A stretch of 64,000 nucleotides of DNA, taken from the NCBI GenBank assembly GCA_947259885.1, contig CAMYNW010000008.1:62001-126000 (forward strand), given 5' to 3'. Source of the stretch: an uncultured Gammaproteobacteria bacterium (lineage in GTDB: Bacteria; Pseudomonadota; Gammaproteobacteria; Arenicellales; Poriferihabitantaceae). A model generated the notes under the pieces. It ran no database searches, had not been told where the DNA came from, and saw only the letters and a program-made list of their open reading frames with translations. Every line of letters starts with the position of its first letter. The first letter of the stretch is position 1. Below are positions 27,301 to 36,112 of this stretch, piece after piece. Made by a program: the position numbers and the translations under genes.

Positions 27301-28506
27301 ATGAGCCATCATAAAAACAAGCGCGTACTGGTAGGTGTGACCGGTGGTATTGCCGCATATAAAAGCCCGGAGTTAGTGCGAAGGTTGAAAGACCGTGGTT
27401 GCGATGTTCGTGTCGTGATGTCACGTGCGGCGGAGGCGTTTATAACCCCCCTCACAATGCAGGCGGTGAGTGGGCATCCTGTTCATCAACATCTGTTGGA
27501 CGCCGAAGCCGAATCCGGAATGGGTCATATTGAATTGGCGCGCTGGGCGGAACTGGTAGTGATTGCGCCCGCTACTGCCAACTTTATCGCCAAGTTGGCA
27601 CACGGTCAGGCCGATGACCTGTTGTCCACTCTGGCACTGGCGACAGAAGCAGAAGTTGCTGTGGCGCCGGCCATGAATCAGCAGATGTGGCAGCATCCAA
27701 GCACAGGGACTAATCTGGAGCAGCTGGTGCAGCGTGGTATTCGGGTGATTGGGCCAGGTAGCGGTGATCAGGCTTGTGGCGAAGTAGGCCCGGGTCGAAT
27801 GACCGAGCCCGAGGAGATAGCCGGGATCCTGGCGGGGGACGCCATTGAGCCACTGCTGTCTGATTGTCGTGTACTGATCACCGCCGGACCGACCTGGGAA
27901 GCGATCGATCCGGTGCGTGGAGTGACCAATCACAGTTCCGGCAAGATGGGCTATGCGCTGGCCCAGGCGGCATCCGACTTCGGTGCACAGGTGACTTTGA
28001 TCAGTGGTCCGGTTCATCTTGACACGCCACAATGTGTGAGTCGAATAGACGTGTTGTCGGCAGCAGACATGCTGGAATCGGTAATGCGGGAAGTCGGAAA
28101 ATCCAATATTTTTATCGCTGTCGCCGCCGTCGCTGACTATCGGCCGGCGGACGTGGCGGAGCACAAGATCAAGAAATCCGAAGATCAGGATGGCATGGTG
28201 ATCGAGATGGTTAAAAATCCTGATATCCTTGCAACTGTCGCCGCGTTGGAGAAGCCTCCATTCACAGTGGGATTTGCTGCGGAAACACAGAACACAATAA
28301 AAAACGCCCGTAGCAAACTGAAGAAGAAAAGAGTAAATGTGGTGGCTGCAAATAATGTCGGTGGTGACGACAGTGCGTTTGGCAGCGACTCCAATGCGGT
28401 AACGTTGGTCCATTCCGGTGGAGAGGTCAATATACCTTCCAATGATAAGTACGCCGTGGCGATTCGAATGCTACAGGAAATCAACACGCTTTACCGCCAT
28501 CAATGA
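27301..28506 (+). CDS. coaBC: Bifunctional phosphopantothenoylcysteine decarboxylase / phosphopantothenate-cysteine ligase
   Basis: 401 residues. The N-terminal flavoprotein half (CoaC) shows [35 protein letters not shown] and APAMNQQMW; the C-terminal half (CoaB) starts near residue 190 with [20 protein letters not shown] and [10 protein letters not shown], and ends with a [19 protein letters not shown] block. It makes 4'-phosphopantetheine for coenzyme A, and hence the arm for carrier proteins such as the synthetase in this window. It overlaps dut by four bases (ATGA). Confidence 0.97.
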   Translation: MSHHKNKRVLVGVTGGIAAYKSPELVRRLKDRGCDVRVVMSRAAEAFITPLTMQAVSGHPVHQHLLDAEAESGMGHIELARWAELVVIAPATANFIAKLAHGQADDLLSTLALATEAEVAVAPAMNQQMWQHPSTGTNLEQLVQRGIRVIGPGSGDQACGEVGPGRMTEPEEIAGILAGDAIEPLLSDCRVLITAGPTWEAIDPVRGVTNHSSGKMGYALAQAASDFGAQVTLISGPVHLDTPQCVSRIDVLSAADMLESVMREVGKSNIFIAVAAVADYRPADVAEHKIKKSEDQDGMVIEMVKNPDILATVAALEKPPFTVGFAAETQNTIKNARSKLKKKRVNVVAANNVGGDDSAFGSDSNAVTLVHSGGEVNIPSNDKYAVAIRMLQEINTLYRHQ

Positions 28507-28961
28507 AAAAGAGAATTGATCTCAAGATTCTCGACTCGAGGCTTCATCAAGAGTTTGGTCTACCGCACTATGCAACTGAAGGATCCGCTGGCCTCGATCT
28601 GAAAGCCTGTATCGACTCCCCGTTAAACCTGGAACCTGGTAAAACTGAACTGATTCCGACCGGACTTGCGATCCATATTGGTGACCCATCCCTGGCTGCG
28701 GTAATTCTGCCGCGCTCGGGACTCGGTCATAAGCACGGGATTGTGCTCGGCAATCTGACTGGACTAATTGATTCCGATTACCAGGGACAATTATTCGTGT
28801 CATGCTGGAATCGTGGCCATAACGATTTTACGATCAATCCTGGTGATCGCATCGCCCAACTGGTCCTAGTACCGGTGGTGCAGGCTGAGTTTAATCTAGT
28901 GGAGGACTTTAGCCGCAGTGACCGAGCCGACGGAGGCTTTGGGTCTACCGGGTCTCGCTGA
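28503..28961 (+). CDS. dut: Deoxyuridine triphosphate nucleotidohydrolase
   Basis: 152 residues with the five trimeric dUTPase motifs: [54 protein letters not shown] and the C-terminal [12 protein letters not shown]. It hydrolyses dUTP to dUMP. The start overlaps the coaBC stop. The last codons and the TGA stop lie inside the first unit of a 14-bp tandem repeat that continues downstream. Confidence 0.97.
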   Translation: MKKRIDLKILDSRLHQEFGLPHYATEGSAGLDLKACIDSPLNLEPGKTELIPTGLAIHIGDPSLAAVILPRSGLGHKHGIVLGNLTGLIDSDYQGQLFVSCWNRGHNDFTINPGDRIAQLVLVPVVQAEFNLVEDFSRSDRADGGFGSTGSR

Positions 28962-29047
28962 CCGGATCCCGCTGACCGGATCCCGCTGACCGGATCTCGT
29001 TGACCGGATCTCGCTGACCGGGTCACAATGACTGGGTCACAACGACG
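28950..29047. repeat. 14-bp tandem repeat (minisatellite) running through the dut stop codon
   Basis: Seven consecutive units with consensus GGATCTCGCTGACC: 28950, 28964, 28978, 28992, 29006, 29020 and 29034. Units 2 and 3 are identical (GGATCCCGCTGACC), and the last two drift to GGGTCACAATGACT-like forms. The TGA in unit 1 is the dut stop. The array fills most of the 112-base convergent gap between dut and the PP2C gene. No spacers, so it is not a CRISPR. Confidence 0.93.
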
Positions 29048-29073
29048 GGATCCTGCCAATTGGAGGTTCACTC

Positions 29074-29874
29074 CTACCTTGTTCTTCGCACTGCCAGCAT
29101 GGTTAGATCATCAGGATGGCCATGGGTGTTTTTATTTGCACTGGTCATGGTGGCGCGACAGGTTGAAGCAAGTCGGTCCAAACTTTTTTCAAGTGGTCCT
29201 TTGCGAATTAATTCAGTGACTTGCTCCTGAGAAAGATTATCTCTGAGGCCGTCACTAGACAGGATTACAGTATCGTATTTGGCCAGGGTGATTCTGGGCC
29301 CGATCTCCAGACGCATGTCGTCGCTACCGAGTACATTTGAAACGATATGCCTCTCTGCATGTCGCATGGCATCTTCTTCGTTCAGCAATCCAACTTCCTC
29401 CATGTATCCGGTGGGTGAATGGGAAACTGTCTCAAACTTGATCCGTCCACGTTGGCCAGTTATCAAGGCCATCGCGTCGCCAATGTGGTACGGCCGGATT
29501 ACCCCTTGATCGAACTCGACCACAACTAGAGTTGTCGCGCCTCCGGTTCCGGAATGCAGAATTGCTTCATTAGCCTTGTCGATGCCCTGCAGGATCACAC
29601 TGCGGGCCTCATCTCCGTTTGAGACCTTCTCTAGCTGGTCCAAGATTGTTGCAACAGCGAGGCGTGATGCGGCATCTCCAGAGGGCAATCCACCCAGACC
29701 ATCTGCGACCAGAAATACCCATCGGTCGCGAGCCAGTCTGATCCAACCAGCGCAATCCTCGTTAGCGCTTTGCTTAACCGGTGAACGGGCGGTGTACGCG
29801 GCGAATTCGCAGCCGGCGCGTTTGAGGTAGTCCAGCTCGTTTTCTGCCTCCGAATAGAACAACTCGTTCAACAC
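29074..29874 (-). CDS. PP2C family serine/threonine phosphatase
   Basis: I place the start at GTG 29872-29874, because GGAG lies 8 bases upstream (29883-29886) and the kinase stop is then overlapped by only seven bases; an ATG at 29964 would overlap the kinase by 97 bases. The product of 266 residues has the PP2C motifs: SANEDCAGW, VADGLGGLPSGDAAS, GGATTLVVV, YHIGDAMALI, LSSDGLRDNLS and GHPDDLTMLAVR, with the metal-binding Asp residues present. Probably removes phosphate from targets of the overlapping upstream kinase. Confidence 0.9.
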   Translation of the reverse strand: MLNELFYSEAENELDYLKRAGCEFAAYTARSPVKQSANEDCAGWIRLARDRWVFLVADGLGGLPSGDAASRLAVATILDQLEKVSNGDEARSVILQGIDKANEAILHSGTGGATTLVVVEFDQGVIRPYHIGDAMALITGQRGRIKFETVSHSPTGYMEEVGLLNEEDAMRHAERHIVSNVLGSDDMRLEIGPRITLAKYDTVILSSDGLRDNLSQEQVTELIRKGPLEKSLDRLASTCRATMTSANKNTHGHPDDLTMLAVRRTR

Positions 29875-30605
29875 TGATGCCACTCCATAGTTTCGATATA
29901 GTTTCGGAGCTGGCTGGCGGTGCGGAATTTTTTCAGAATCAGACTGCGCTTCAATCCACAGCATATTGCTTTGACTTCGAAGGGCTGTCGAGAGTAGGTT
30001 TTTGCGCCCCCTAACACATCGTAAAAAACGCGCACCAGGTCGCAGATGTCGTTGCGATAGTTTTCGCCACTGGCGGCCCCCCAGTTAAACATGTCTAATA
30101 GTTTGAGTTCGAAACCCAGGCCAAAACGCTGGACGATTATATTTTCTGCATGCAGGTCACCATGGTACTCGCGCGAGGCGTGAATGGCCTCTATTCCTTC
30201 GGTCAGGGCGTGTAGCAGGTGAAGCGCCTGAAATGGATTGAGTTTGCGGCCTTTCTGGTGTTTTAAAAATGTCGACAGCAATTCGCCCTCGACATACTCA
30301 GAAATCAATACCGAAATTTCACGCCCGCAAAAGTCGATGGTGTCCATGGTGTGATAGTGGATGACAATCGGACACTGTCGGAGCTTATGCAGTTTGCGAG
30401 CATATGTTTTTAACGTGCGATCCCTGGGGTTTCGCTGTGGAAAAAACAGCTTTGCGGTGCGCGCAATTCCGGTGCGCATTTCATTAACTAAATACACTTC
30501 GCCTTCCCAGCCAGCGCCAAGAAACTCGATAATCTGGTACTTGTCAGCAATGGTTTCGCCTGGCCGAAGGTGAAACCTGTCGATACGGCTTTTACATGAA
30601 TCCAT
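29868..30605 (-). CDS. Protein kinase-like protein with atypical DFG motif
   Basis: 245 residues, a minimal kinase fold. The glycine loop is FLGAGWEGEVYLV (residues 28-40), the ATP lysine is K52, and the catalytic loop is HGDLHAEN (148-155) with D150 and N155. The expected DFG is LLDMFNWG with D171, so the metal-binding Asp is kept but Phe-Gly is replaced by Met-Phe. The GDLHxEN loop resembles aminoglycoside-phosphotransferase-like and other small atypical kinases as much as eukaryotic-like Ser/Thr kinases. No membrane segment or sensor domain is present. It follows metY by 11 bases and overlaps the PP2C gene. Confidence 0.85.
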   Translation of the reverse strand: MDSCKSRIDRFHLRPGETIADKYQIIEFLGAGWEGEVYLVNEMRTGIARTAKLFFPQRNPRDRTLKTYARKLHKLRQCPIVIHYHTMDTIDFCGREISVLISEYVEGELLSTFLKHQKGRKLNPFQALHLLHALTEGIEAIHASREYHGDLHAENIIVQRFGLGFELKLLDMFNWGAASGENYRNDICDLVRVFYDVLGGAKTYSRQPFEVKAICCGLKRSLILKKFRTASQLRNYIETMEWHQC

Positions 30606-30616
30606 TAGTGTCCTGC

Positions 30617-31894
30617 TTAGGCGTTTAAAGCCTGATCGATGTCCCAGATAATATCGTCTACAGATTCAATGCCTACCGAAATGCGAACCATGTCCGCGGT
30701 GATTCCAGCTTTCAACTGTTCTGCTTCGTTCAACTGGCGGTGAGTAGTAGATGCCGGATGGATTACCAGGGTCTTAGCATCGCCCACATTAGCCAGATGG
30801 CTCAAGAAACTTACGTGCTCGATAAACTTGGCGCCTGCTTTCTGGCCGCCCTCAATCCCAAATGTCAGAATTGAGCCCCCTCCCAGTGGTAAGTATTTCT
30901 GGCTGAGCGGATAGTATGGATTGTCTGGGTCTCCGGCATATTTAACCCAGGTCACACGTGGATGCTGTTTTAGGAATTCGCTCACTTTTGATGCATTTTC
31001 AACATGTCTTTGCATGCGGATGGGCAGGGTTTCCAATCCCTGCAGCATCATGAAGGCGTTGAAGGGGCTTAGCGTCGGGCCCAGAGTCCGAAGTGTTTCG
31101 CATCGCGCTTTCATGGTAAATGCAAAGTCTCCAAAGGTTTCGAAGAATCGCACCCCATGGTAGCCCTCCGAGGGATCGGTCATGTCCGGGTAATTGCCGT
31201 TGTCCCAGGGAAATTTACCAGATTCGACAAGAATGCCTCCCATCGAGGTGCCATGTCCACAGATAAACTTGGTTGCAGAGTGCAGCACGATATCGGCGCC
31301 ATATTCAATCGGTTTGCAAAGGTACGGCGAGGCAAACGTGTTGTCGATTACAAAAGCGATACCATGTTCGTTCGCAATATTGGCAACGGCCTCGATATCG
31401 AGCACATTATTGTTGGGATTGCCCACGGTTTCGCCGTAAATAACCCGGGTTTTATCGGTGATAGCGCGCGCGAAATTATCTGGTTCGTCCGGGTCAACAA
31501 ATACGGTACCAATGCCCATTTTTTTAAAAGTAACCCCAAACTGGGACACGGTTCCGCCATAGAGTGTGCTGGCTGATACGATTTCATCACCCTCTTTAAG
31601 TATGGTGAGCAGTGCGGTCATCTGGGCTGCCATGCCGGTGCTGGTGGCCACTGCGGCCCTGCCGCCCTCGAGCGCCGCCATTCGCTCTTCGAACATCGCG
31701 GTTGTGGGATTGCTCAGGCGCGTATAGATATTTCCGAAGGTCTGTAGATTAAAAAGACTGGCCGCATGATCAGTATCATCAAATACATACGACGCCGTCT
31801 GGTAGATTGGTGTGGCACGGGACCCTGTGGCAGGATCGGGCTGAGTGCCCGCATGCAGACACAGTGTTTCAAAGCCAAATTCTCTATCGCTCAT
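30617..31894 (-). CDS. metY: O-acetylhomoserine sulfhydrylase
   Basis: 425 residues, normal for this Cys/Met metabolism PLP enzyme. Landmarks are FETLCLHAGTQPDPATGSRA, IYTRLSNPTTAMFEERMAAL, ETVGNPNNNVLDIEAVA, IDNTFASPYLCKPIEYGADI and the PLP lysine in LHSATKFICGHGTSMGG. It condenses O-acetylhomoserine with sulfide to homocysteine. It follows a CoA-binding protein gene by 16 bases and precedes the kinase gene by 11, so all four genes may form one transcript. Confidence 0.96.
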   Translation of the reverse strand: MSDREFGFETLCLHAGTQPDPATGSRATPIYQTASYVFDDTDHAASLFNLQTFGNIYTRLSNPTTAMFEERMAALEGGRAAVATSTGMAAQMTALLTILKEGDEIVSASTLYGGTVSQFGVTFKKMGIGTVFVDPDEPDNFARAITDKTRVIYGETVGNPNNNVLDIEAVANIANEHGIAFVIDNTFASPYLCKPIEYGADIVLHSATKFICGHGTSMGGILVESGKFPWDNGNYPDMTDPSEGYHGVRFFETFGDFAFTMKARCETLRTLGPTLSPFNAFMMLQGLETLPIRMQRHVENASKVSEFLKQHPRVTWVKYAGDPDNPYYPLSQKYLPLGGGSILTFGIEGGQKAGAKFIEHVSFLSHLANVGDAKTLVIHPASTTHRQLNEAEQLKAGITADMVRISVGIESVDDIIWDIDQALNA

Positions 31895-31910
31895 AGTCTG
31901 TTAATTCTGG

Positions 31911-32381
31911 TCAGTTTGCGATTACTTTATTACGCCGGGAAGAGATCACACGAGTATTTACGCCGATAAAATTTAACCCGCCAAATAACCGTGCGTGTTC
32001 GATTTTGACGCATCGGTTCATTACAAAATCGATACCGGCTTGGCTGGCGATTTCCTCTGCTTCCTCGCTCACAATTCCAAGCTGAAGCCAAACCGTCTTG
32101 GCACCGATCTGGACTGCCTGGCGAGTGTAGTCCGGGGTGGTCTCGGCACGTTGAAAGATGTCTACCATGTCTACCTGCTGGGGAATAGAAGCCAGATCGG
32201 GATAACAGGTTTCGCCAAGTATCTCAGTATAGGTCGGATTGACCGGAATTATCTTATATCCGTGGTCTTGCATATACTTGGCTGCAAAAAAACTGGGGCG
32301 ATGCCACTTCGCGGAAAGACCGACTACGGCAATAGTTTTGTTTTCAGACAGGATTCTGCGCAGGGTTGGAATATCAGGCAT
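31911..32381 (-). CDS. CoA-binding domain protein (YccU family)
   Basis: 156 residues. The Rossmann-like CoA-binding pattern is clear: TIAVVGLSAKWHRPSFFAA, GYKIIPVNPTY, and VWLQLGIVSEEAEEIA followed by DRCxK-like MNRCVKIEHAR. Such proteins bind coenzyme A or a related thiol; the physiological role is not established. It is the first gene of the run leading to metY and diverges from the acyl-CoA synthetase gene. Confidence 0.9.
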   Translation of the reverse strand: MPDIPTLRRILSENKTIAVVGLSAKWHRPSFFAAKYMQDHGYKIIPVNPTYTEILGETCYPDLASIPQQVDMVDIFQRAETTPDYTRQAVQIGAKTVWLQLGIVSEEAEEIASQAGIDFVMNRCVKIEHARLFGGLNFIGVNTRVISSRRNKVIAN

Positions 32382-32470
32382 CTAAATGACGGCTTGAGCT
32401 ATCGGGGCGGCAACAATATCATTATTATCGACACGAAAGAAATCTGAAAAACCCTTTTTGAGACCGCACA

Positions 32471-34108
32471 ATGTCAAACAATATTTATACCAACGGATTA
32501 GATCAGTGCAGTGCCAATTACGCGCCGCTGACTCCGATTGATTTCCTGCTGCGCGCCGCATCAGTATACCCGGATCGCGTGGCGTTAATTGACGCAAATC
32601 GCACCTTCACCTGGTCGGAAGTCGCCGCGAGATGTCGAAGCCTTGCGTCGGCTTTGCGGCAACTGGGCATCGGCAAGAACGATACGGTTGCCATTATCGC
32701 GCCCAACAGCCATGCGATATATGAGGCGCACTTTGGCGTGCCTATGTCAGGGGCGGTATTGAACACCATTAACACCAGGCTAGACGCAGACACCATCGCT
32801 TTTATTCTCGCTCACGGTGGAGCCAGGGTGCTGTTGGTAGATGCTGAACTCGCAGGCCTAGTGAAATCCGCACTGGACAAGCTCGAGACTGGTATCCGTG
32901 ATCAACTGTTGGTGGTGGACATTGAGGTTGATGGGTTTTCACTATCCATCGGCAGTCGCGATTACGAAGCGCTGTTATCGGAGGGAGATCCAAGTGAGGC
33001 AATCACCGCTATCGATGATGAATGGGATGCGATCTCGCTTAACTATACTTCCGGCACTACGGGCAACCCTAAAGGTGTGGTCTACCATCATCGCGGTGCC
33101 TACCTAAACGCATTGAGTAATATTGTTGGGTGGGAAATGGGACATGATGCGGTGTATCTCTGGACCTTGCCTATGTTTCATTGTAACGGCTGGTGTTTTC
33201 CCTGGACCCTGGCGGCGCTGGCCGGCACAAGTATTTGCCTAAGAAACATCAATGCCCAGAGTATTTTTCAGGCTATTGACGAATACAAGGTTACACATTT
33301 TTGCGGGGCGCCGATAATTATGAACATGGTCATTAATGCCAATGACGAAGAACGACGCGAGTTCGATCACCAAGTCAATATGATGACAGCTGCGGCGCCA
33401 CCGCCGGCGGCAGTTCTCGAATCTATGGAAAAAGCGGGGTTCAAGGTTACGCATGTTTATGGACTTACGGAAACATATGGGCCTGCAGTGATCTGCGCTT
33501 GGAAGCCTGAATGGGATGTGCTCGACAGTAATGCCAAAGCGCAGATGAAGTCTCGTCAGGGTGTGCGTTACCATGTACTCCAAGGCCTCGATGTGATGGA
33601 TCCTGAAACTATGCAGCCGGTCGAATCAAACGGCGATCAAATGGGAGAAACGATGTTTCAGGGTAATATCGTGATGAAGGGATATCTAAAAAATCCAGAA
33701 GCCACCGAGCAGGCGTTTGCAGGAGGCTGGTTTCATTCTGGAGACCTGGGGGTGATTCAACCCGATCGCTATCTCAAACTGAAGGACCGATCAAAAGACA
33801 TCATCATCTCTGGTGGTGAGAATATTTCTTCTATAGAAGTCGAAGACTGTCTATATCAACATCCACAAGTAGCGGAAGCCGCAGTGGTCGCAAAGCCGGA
33901 TGATCATTGGGGAGAGACGCCTTGTGCGTTTGTTGGTTTGAAGCCGGATGCAAATGTCTCGGAGAGTGAGATCATTGAATTTTGCAGGGAAAAACTGGCC
34001 CATTTTAAGTGCCCGAAAACTGTGGTTTTTGGCGTACTGCCCAAGACTTCGACCGGAAAGATTCAGAAATTCAAGCTGCGGGATCGAATCCTCAACAACG
34101 AGATTTAG
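32471..34108 (+). CDS. AMP-dependent acyl-CoA synthetase
   Basis: 545 residues. The adenylate-forming motifs are all visible: LNYTSGTTGNPKGVVYHHRG, VYGLTETYGP, WFHSGDLGV, LKDRSKDIIISGGENIS and the C-terminal lysine region LPKTSTGKIQKF. This branch includes medium-chain fatty acyl-CoA ligases and the methylmercaptopropionate-CoA ligase DmdB of DMSP breakdown; the sequence alone does not separate them. No other beta-oxidation or dmd genes are adjacent, so the substrate remains open. Confidence 0.92.
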   Translation: MSNNIYTNGLDQCSANYAPLTPIDFLLRAASVYPDRVALIDANRTFTWSEVAARCRSLASALRQLGIGKNDTVAIIAPNSHAIYEAHFGVPMSGAVLNTINTRLDADTIAFILAHGGARVLLVDAELAGLVKSALDKLETGIRDQLLVVDIEVDGFSLSIGSRDYEALLSEGDPSEAITAIDDEWDAISLNYTSGTTGNPKGVVYHHRGAYLNALSNIVGWEMGHDAVYLWTLPMFHCNGWCFPWTLAALAGTSICLRNINAQSIFQAIDEYKVTHFCGAPIIMNMVINANDEERREFDHQVNMMTAAAPPPAAVLESMEKAGFKVTHVYGLTETYGPAVICAWKPEWDVLDSNAKAQMKSRQGVRYHVLQGLDVMDPETMQPVESNGDQMGETMFQGNIVMKGYLKNPEATEQAFAGGWFHSGDLGVIQPDRYLKLKDRSKDIIISGGENISSIEVEDCLYQHPQVAEAAVVAKPDDHWGETPCAFVGLKPDANVSESEIIEFCREKLAHFKCPKTVVFGVLPKTSTGKIQKFKLRDRILNNEI

Positions 34109-34186
34109 AGTCGTTGAGTCATTCGGTTGCGGTAAAATGACCGGCGCGTCCGCAGTGTGCCGCTAAGCTCAAGGCGGCGCGAGTAT

Positions 34187-35074
34187 ATGATTTCTCGATT
34201 TCAGGCAGGTGTTCTGTTTGCCTTGGCTGCAGCAACCGCTTTGGGGGCGATTACCTCTCAAGCAAAGATTGTTTATTTGCTGGGCGGAAACGCGTTGACC
34301 GTGATGTTGATTAGGTTTGTGTTAACCGCCCTGATAACCGGCTGCATAGTGGTTGGTCGACGATATTGCCGTTCGGAACGACCGGCCTTGGACGCTGGCC
34401 GCGGCCAGTTCAGGTTGATACTGATAATCGGAATAGCCTGGTCCGCGGGTATGATCTGCTATCTGTTGTCAATACAAACAGTACCAGTAAGTATTGCCGC
34501 GCTTTTGTTTTATACCTATCCATTGATGGTTCTTGGCGTTTCCGTAGTGGCAGGTAATGTACGATTTTCTACTACCTTGGGTGCACTATTTCTGGCTGCT
34601 TTCATTGGCCTGGGTCTGGCGCTCCTAAACGGAGAGATCATACTAGAGCTGAAAGGACTCGCTCTGGCGCTGCTTGCCGCTGTGGGAGCCACGCTTACCT
34701 TCTTTATCGGTGCCAGAGTCGCGCAGCAGGTTGATCCATTTACCTTGACCTTCAGGGTCAGTGTGATCGGCCTGTTTATGATCTTACCGTTCGTGCAGGG
34801 TCAAATAGTGTTCCCGAATGGTGCAGGATTGGCCGCCCTTGGTGGTGCCACTGCCTGCTACATTATCGGCATTTTGTGTCAATTCGCTGCTCTGTCACGA
34901 CTGGCCCCGGCCTCCGCAGCATTTATCTTTAACTTTGAGCCAGTAGTGTCTATCCTGCTAGCCTCGGGATTTCTTGGGGAGGTGCTTTCGTGGCGCCAGT
35001 GGCTTGGTGTAAGTTTAGTATTGCTTGCTTTGCTGTCCTCGACTTGGATGCGAGGAAGTCGCAGGATGAATTGA
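34187..35074 (+). CDS. EamA/DMT family membrane transporter
   Basis: About 295 residues from the ATG at 34187; an upstream in-frame ATG at 34157 would add a charged stretch before the first membrane helix. Ten hydrophobic segments are arranged as two EamA repeats (ALAAATALGAITSQAK at the start of the first; FNFEPVVSILLASGFLGE in the second, a typical block). Members export or import small metabolites; the substrate cannot be named. Confidence 0.9.
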   Translation: MISRFQAGVLFALAAATALGAITSQAKIVYLLGGNALTVMLIRFVLTALITGCIVVGRRYCRSERPALDAGRGQFRLILIIGIAWSAGMICYLLSIQTVPVSIAALLFYTYPLMVLGVSVVAGNVRFSTTLGALFLAAFIGLGLALLNGEIILELKGLALALLAAVGATLTFFIGARVAQQVDPFTLTFRVSVIGLFMILPFVQGQIVFPNGAGLAALGGATACYIIGILCQFAALSRLAPASAAFIFNFEPVVSILLASGFLGEVLSWRQWLGVSLVLLALLSSTWMRGSRRMN

Positions 35075-35175
35075 CGCATGGGAATGTGGGCATGTCGCAA
35101 TGGTGCAAACTGCCTGGCTAAGCATTACCTACCATTGCGCGCCTGAATCAATTTTATCCCTCTGGCGAAACTCAA

Positions 35176-36012
35176 ATGTCGGCAAAAATCGCAGCGTCAA
35201 TAGAAATTTCCCCCAAGCAGGCGGTTGAAAGCGCGGATCTAAAAGGACTGTTCCCGCAGGGTACCCGGGTATATATCACCGATGTTGGAACCGACAGTGC
35301 GAAGACCATTACTGCGGGCTGTAAGCGCGTGAGTGACTTTGGGTATAAACCGGTTCCGCATTTCGCATCGCGTCGGTTAGGTACTAAAAAAGCGCTTGAG
35401 GATCGTATCAACATGCTGAGTCAGGAAGCAGGCGTGACCGATGTGCTAGTCATTGGCGGCGGACTTGAAAAGCAAGCTGGAGAATTTGGTTCCAGCATAG
35501 AAGTGCTGGAAACCGGTTTCTTTGACAAATATGGTATCCGCAGCATGGGAGTTGCCGGTCACCCAGAGGGCTCACCGGATTTTGACGATGAGGCTGCAGA
35601 AGAGGCATTAAGGCTTAAGCAGGCATTTGCACAGCGCACAGATTCAGAAATGCGAATCGTCACTCAGTTTGGTTTTGATTCCGCCGGATTTACTCGCTGG
35701 GCAGACGGCCTGGCGTCATCGGGAATTAATCTACCAGTGCACTTGGGTGTAGCCGGGCCGGCTAAACTCACAACGCTGGTTAAATTCGCCGCGATGTGCG
35801 GGGTTGGTAACTCGATCAAATTCTTGAAAAATCGTGCTGGGGCAATCAGTACTTTAATGAGCGGATTCGATCCTGATGAAATTGTCGACCCCATTGAGCA
35901 ACACGCTTTGGCAGATCCCCAATGCGGCATTAAGCAGATTCATGTTTTCCCATTCGGCGGTATGAAAAAATCTGCTGAATGGTTGCGCGAGAGGGGAAGC
36001 TGGTTCACCTGA
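35176..36012 (+). CDS. Methylenetetrahydrofolate reductase-like protein (divergent, short)
   Basis: 278 residues in a MetF-type TIM barrel. MetF-like blocks are GVTDVLVIGGG, MGVAGHPEGSPDF (compare VAGYPEGHP), RIVTQFGFDSAGFTRW (compare TQLFFD) and NLPVHLGVAGP. MetF normally has an ALRGDPP loop; here it is VIGGGLEK, so substrate or flavin binding may differ. Known relatives occur with sarcosine- or DMSP-derived one-carbon pathways. Possible roles are reduction of methylene-THF to methyl-THF or the reverse. The gene stands alone, about 100 bases from both neighbours. Confidence 0.78.
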   Translation: MSAKIAASIEISPKQAVESADLKGLFPQGTRVYITDVGTDSAKTITAGCKRVSDFGYKPVPHFASRRLGTKKALEDRINMLSQEAGVTDVLVIGGGLEKQAGEFGSSIEVLETGFFDKYGIRSMGVAGHPEGSPDFDDEAAEEALRLKQAFAQRTDSEMRIVTQFGFDSAGFTRWADGLASSGINLPVHLGVAGPAKLTTLVKFAAMCGVGNSIKFLKNRAGAISTLMSGFDPDEIVDPIEQHALADPQCGIKQIHVFPFGGMKKSAEWLRERGSWFT

Positions 36013-36112
36013 ATAGCAATAGCGCAGGTTTCCATTTCTAATCTTTGTGTAAGACTGTGGTGCAACGGGCGCTGCAGTTGCATATCGAGTCTAAGGCGCA
36101 CATATTAGCGTC

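Noticed and set aside
27421..28413. 330-residue open frame on the minus strand across coaBC
   Set aside because: Antisense to an unmistakable CoaBC gene; no family features, atypical amino acid composition (rich in His, Arg and Cys).
28950..29047. Possible CRISPR array
   Set aside because: Units are contiguous without spacers and only 14 bases long; no cas genes are present.
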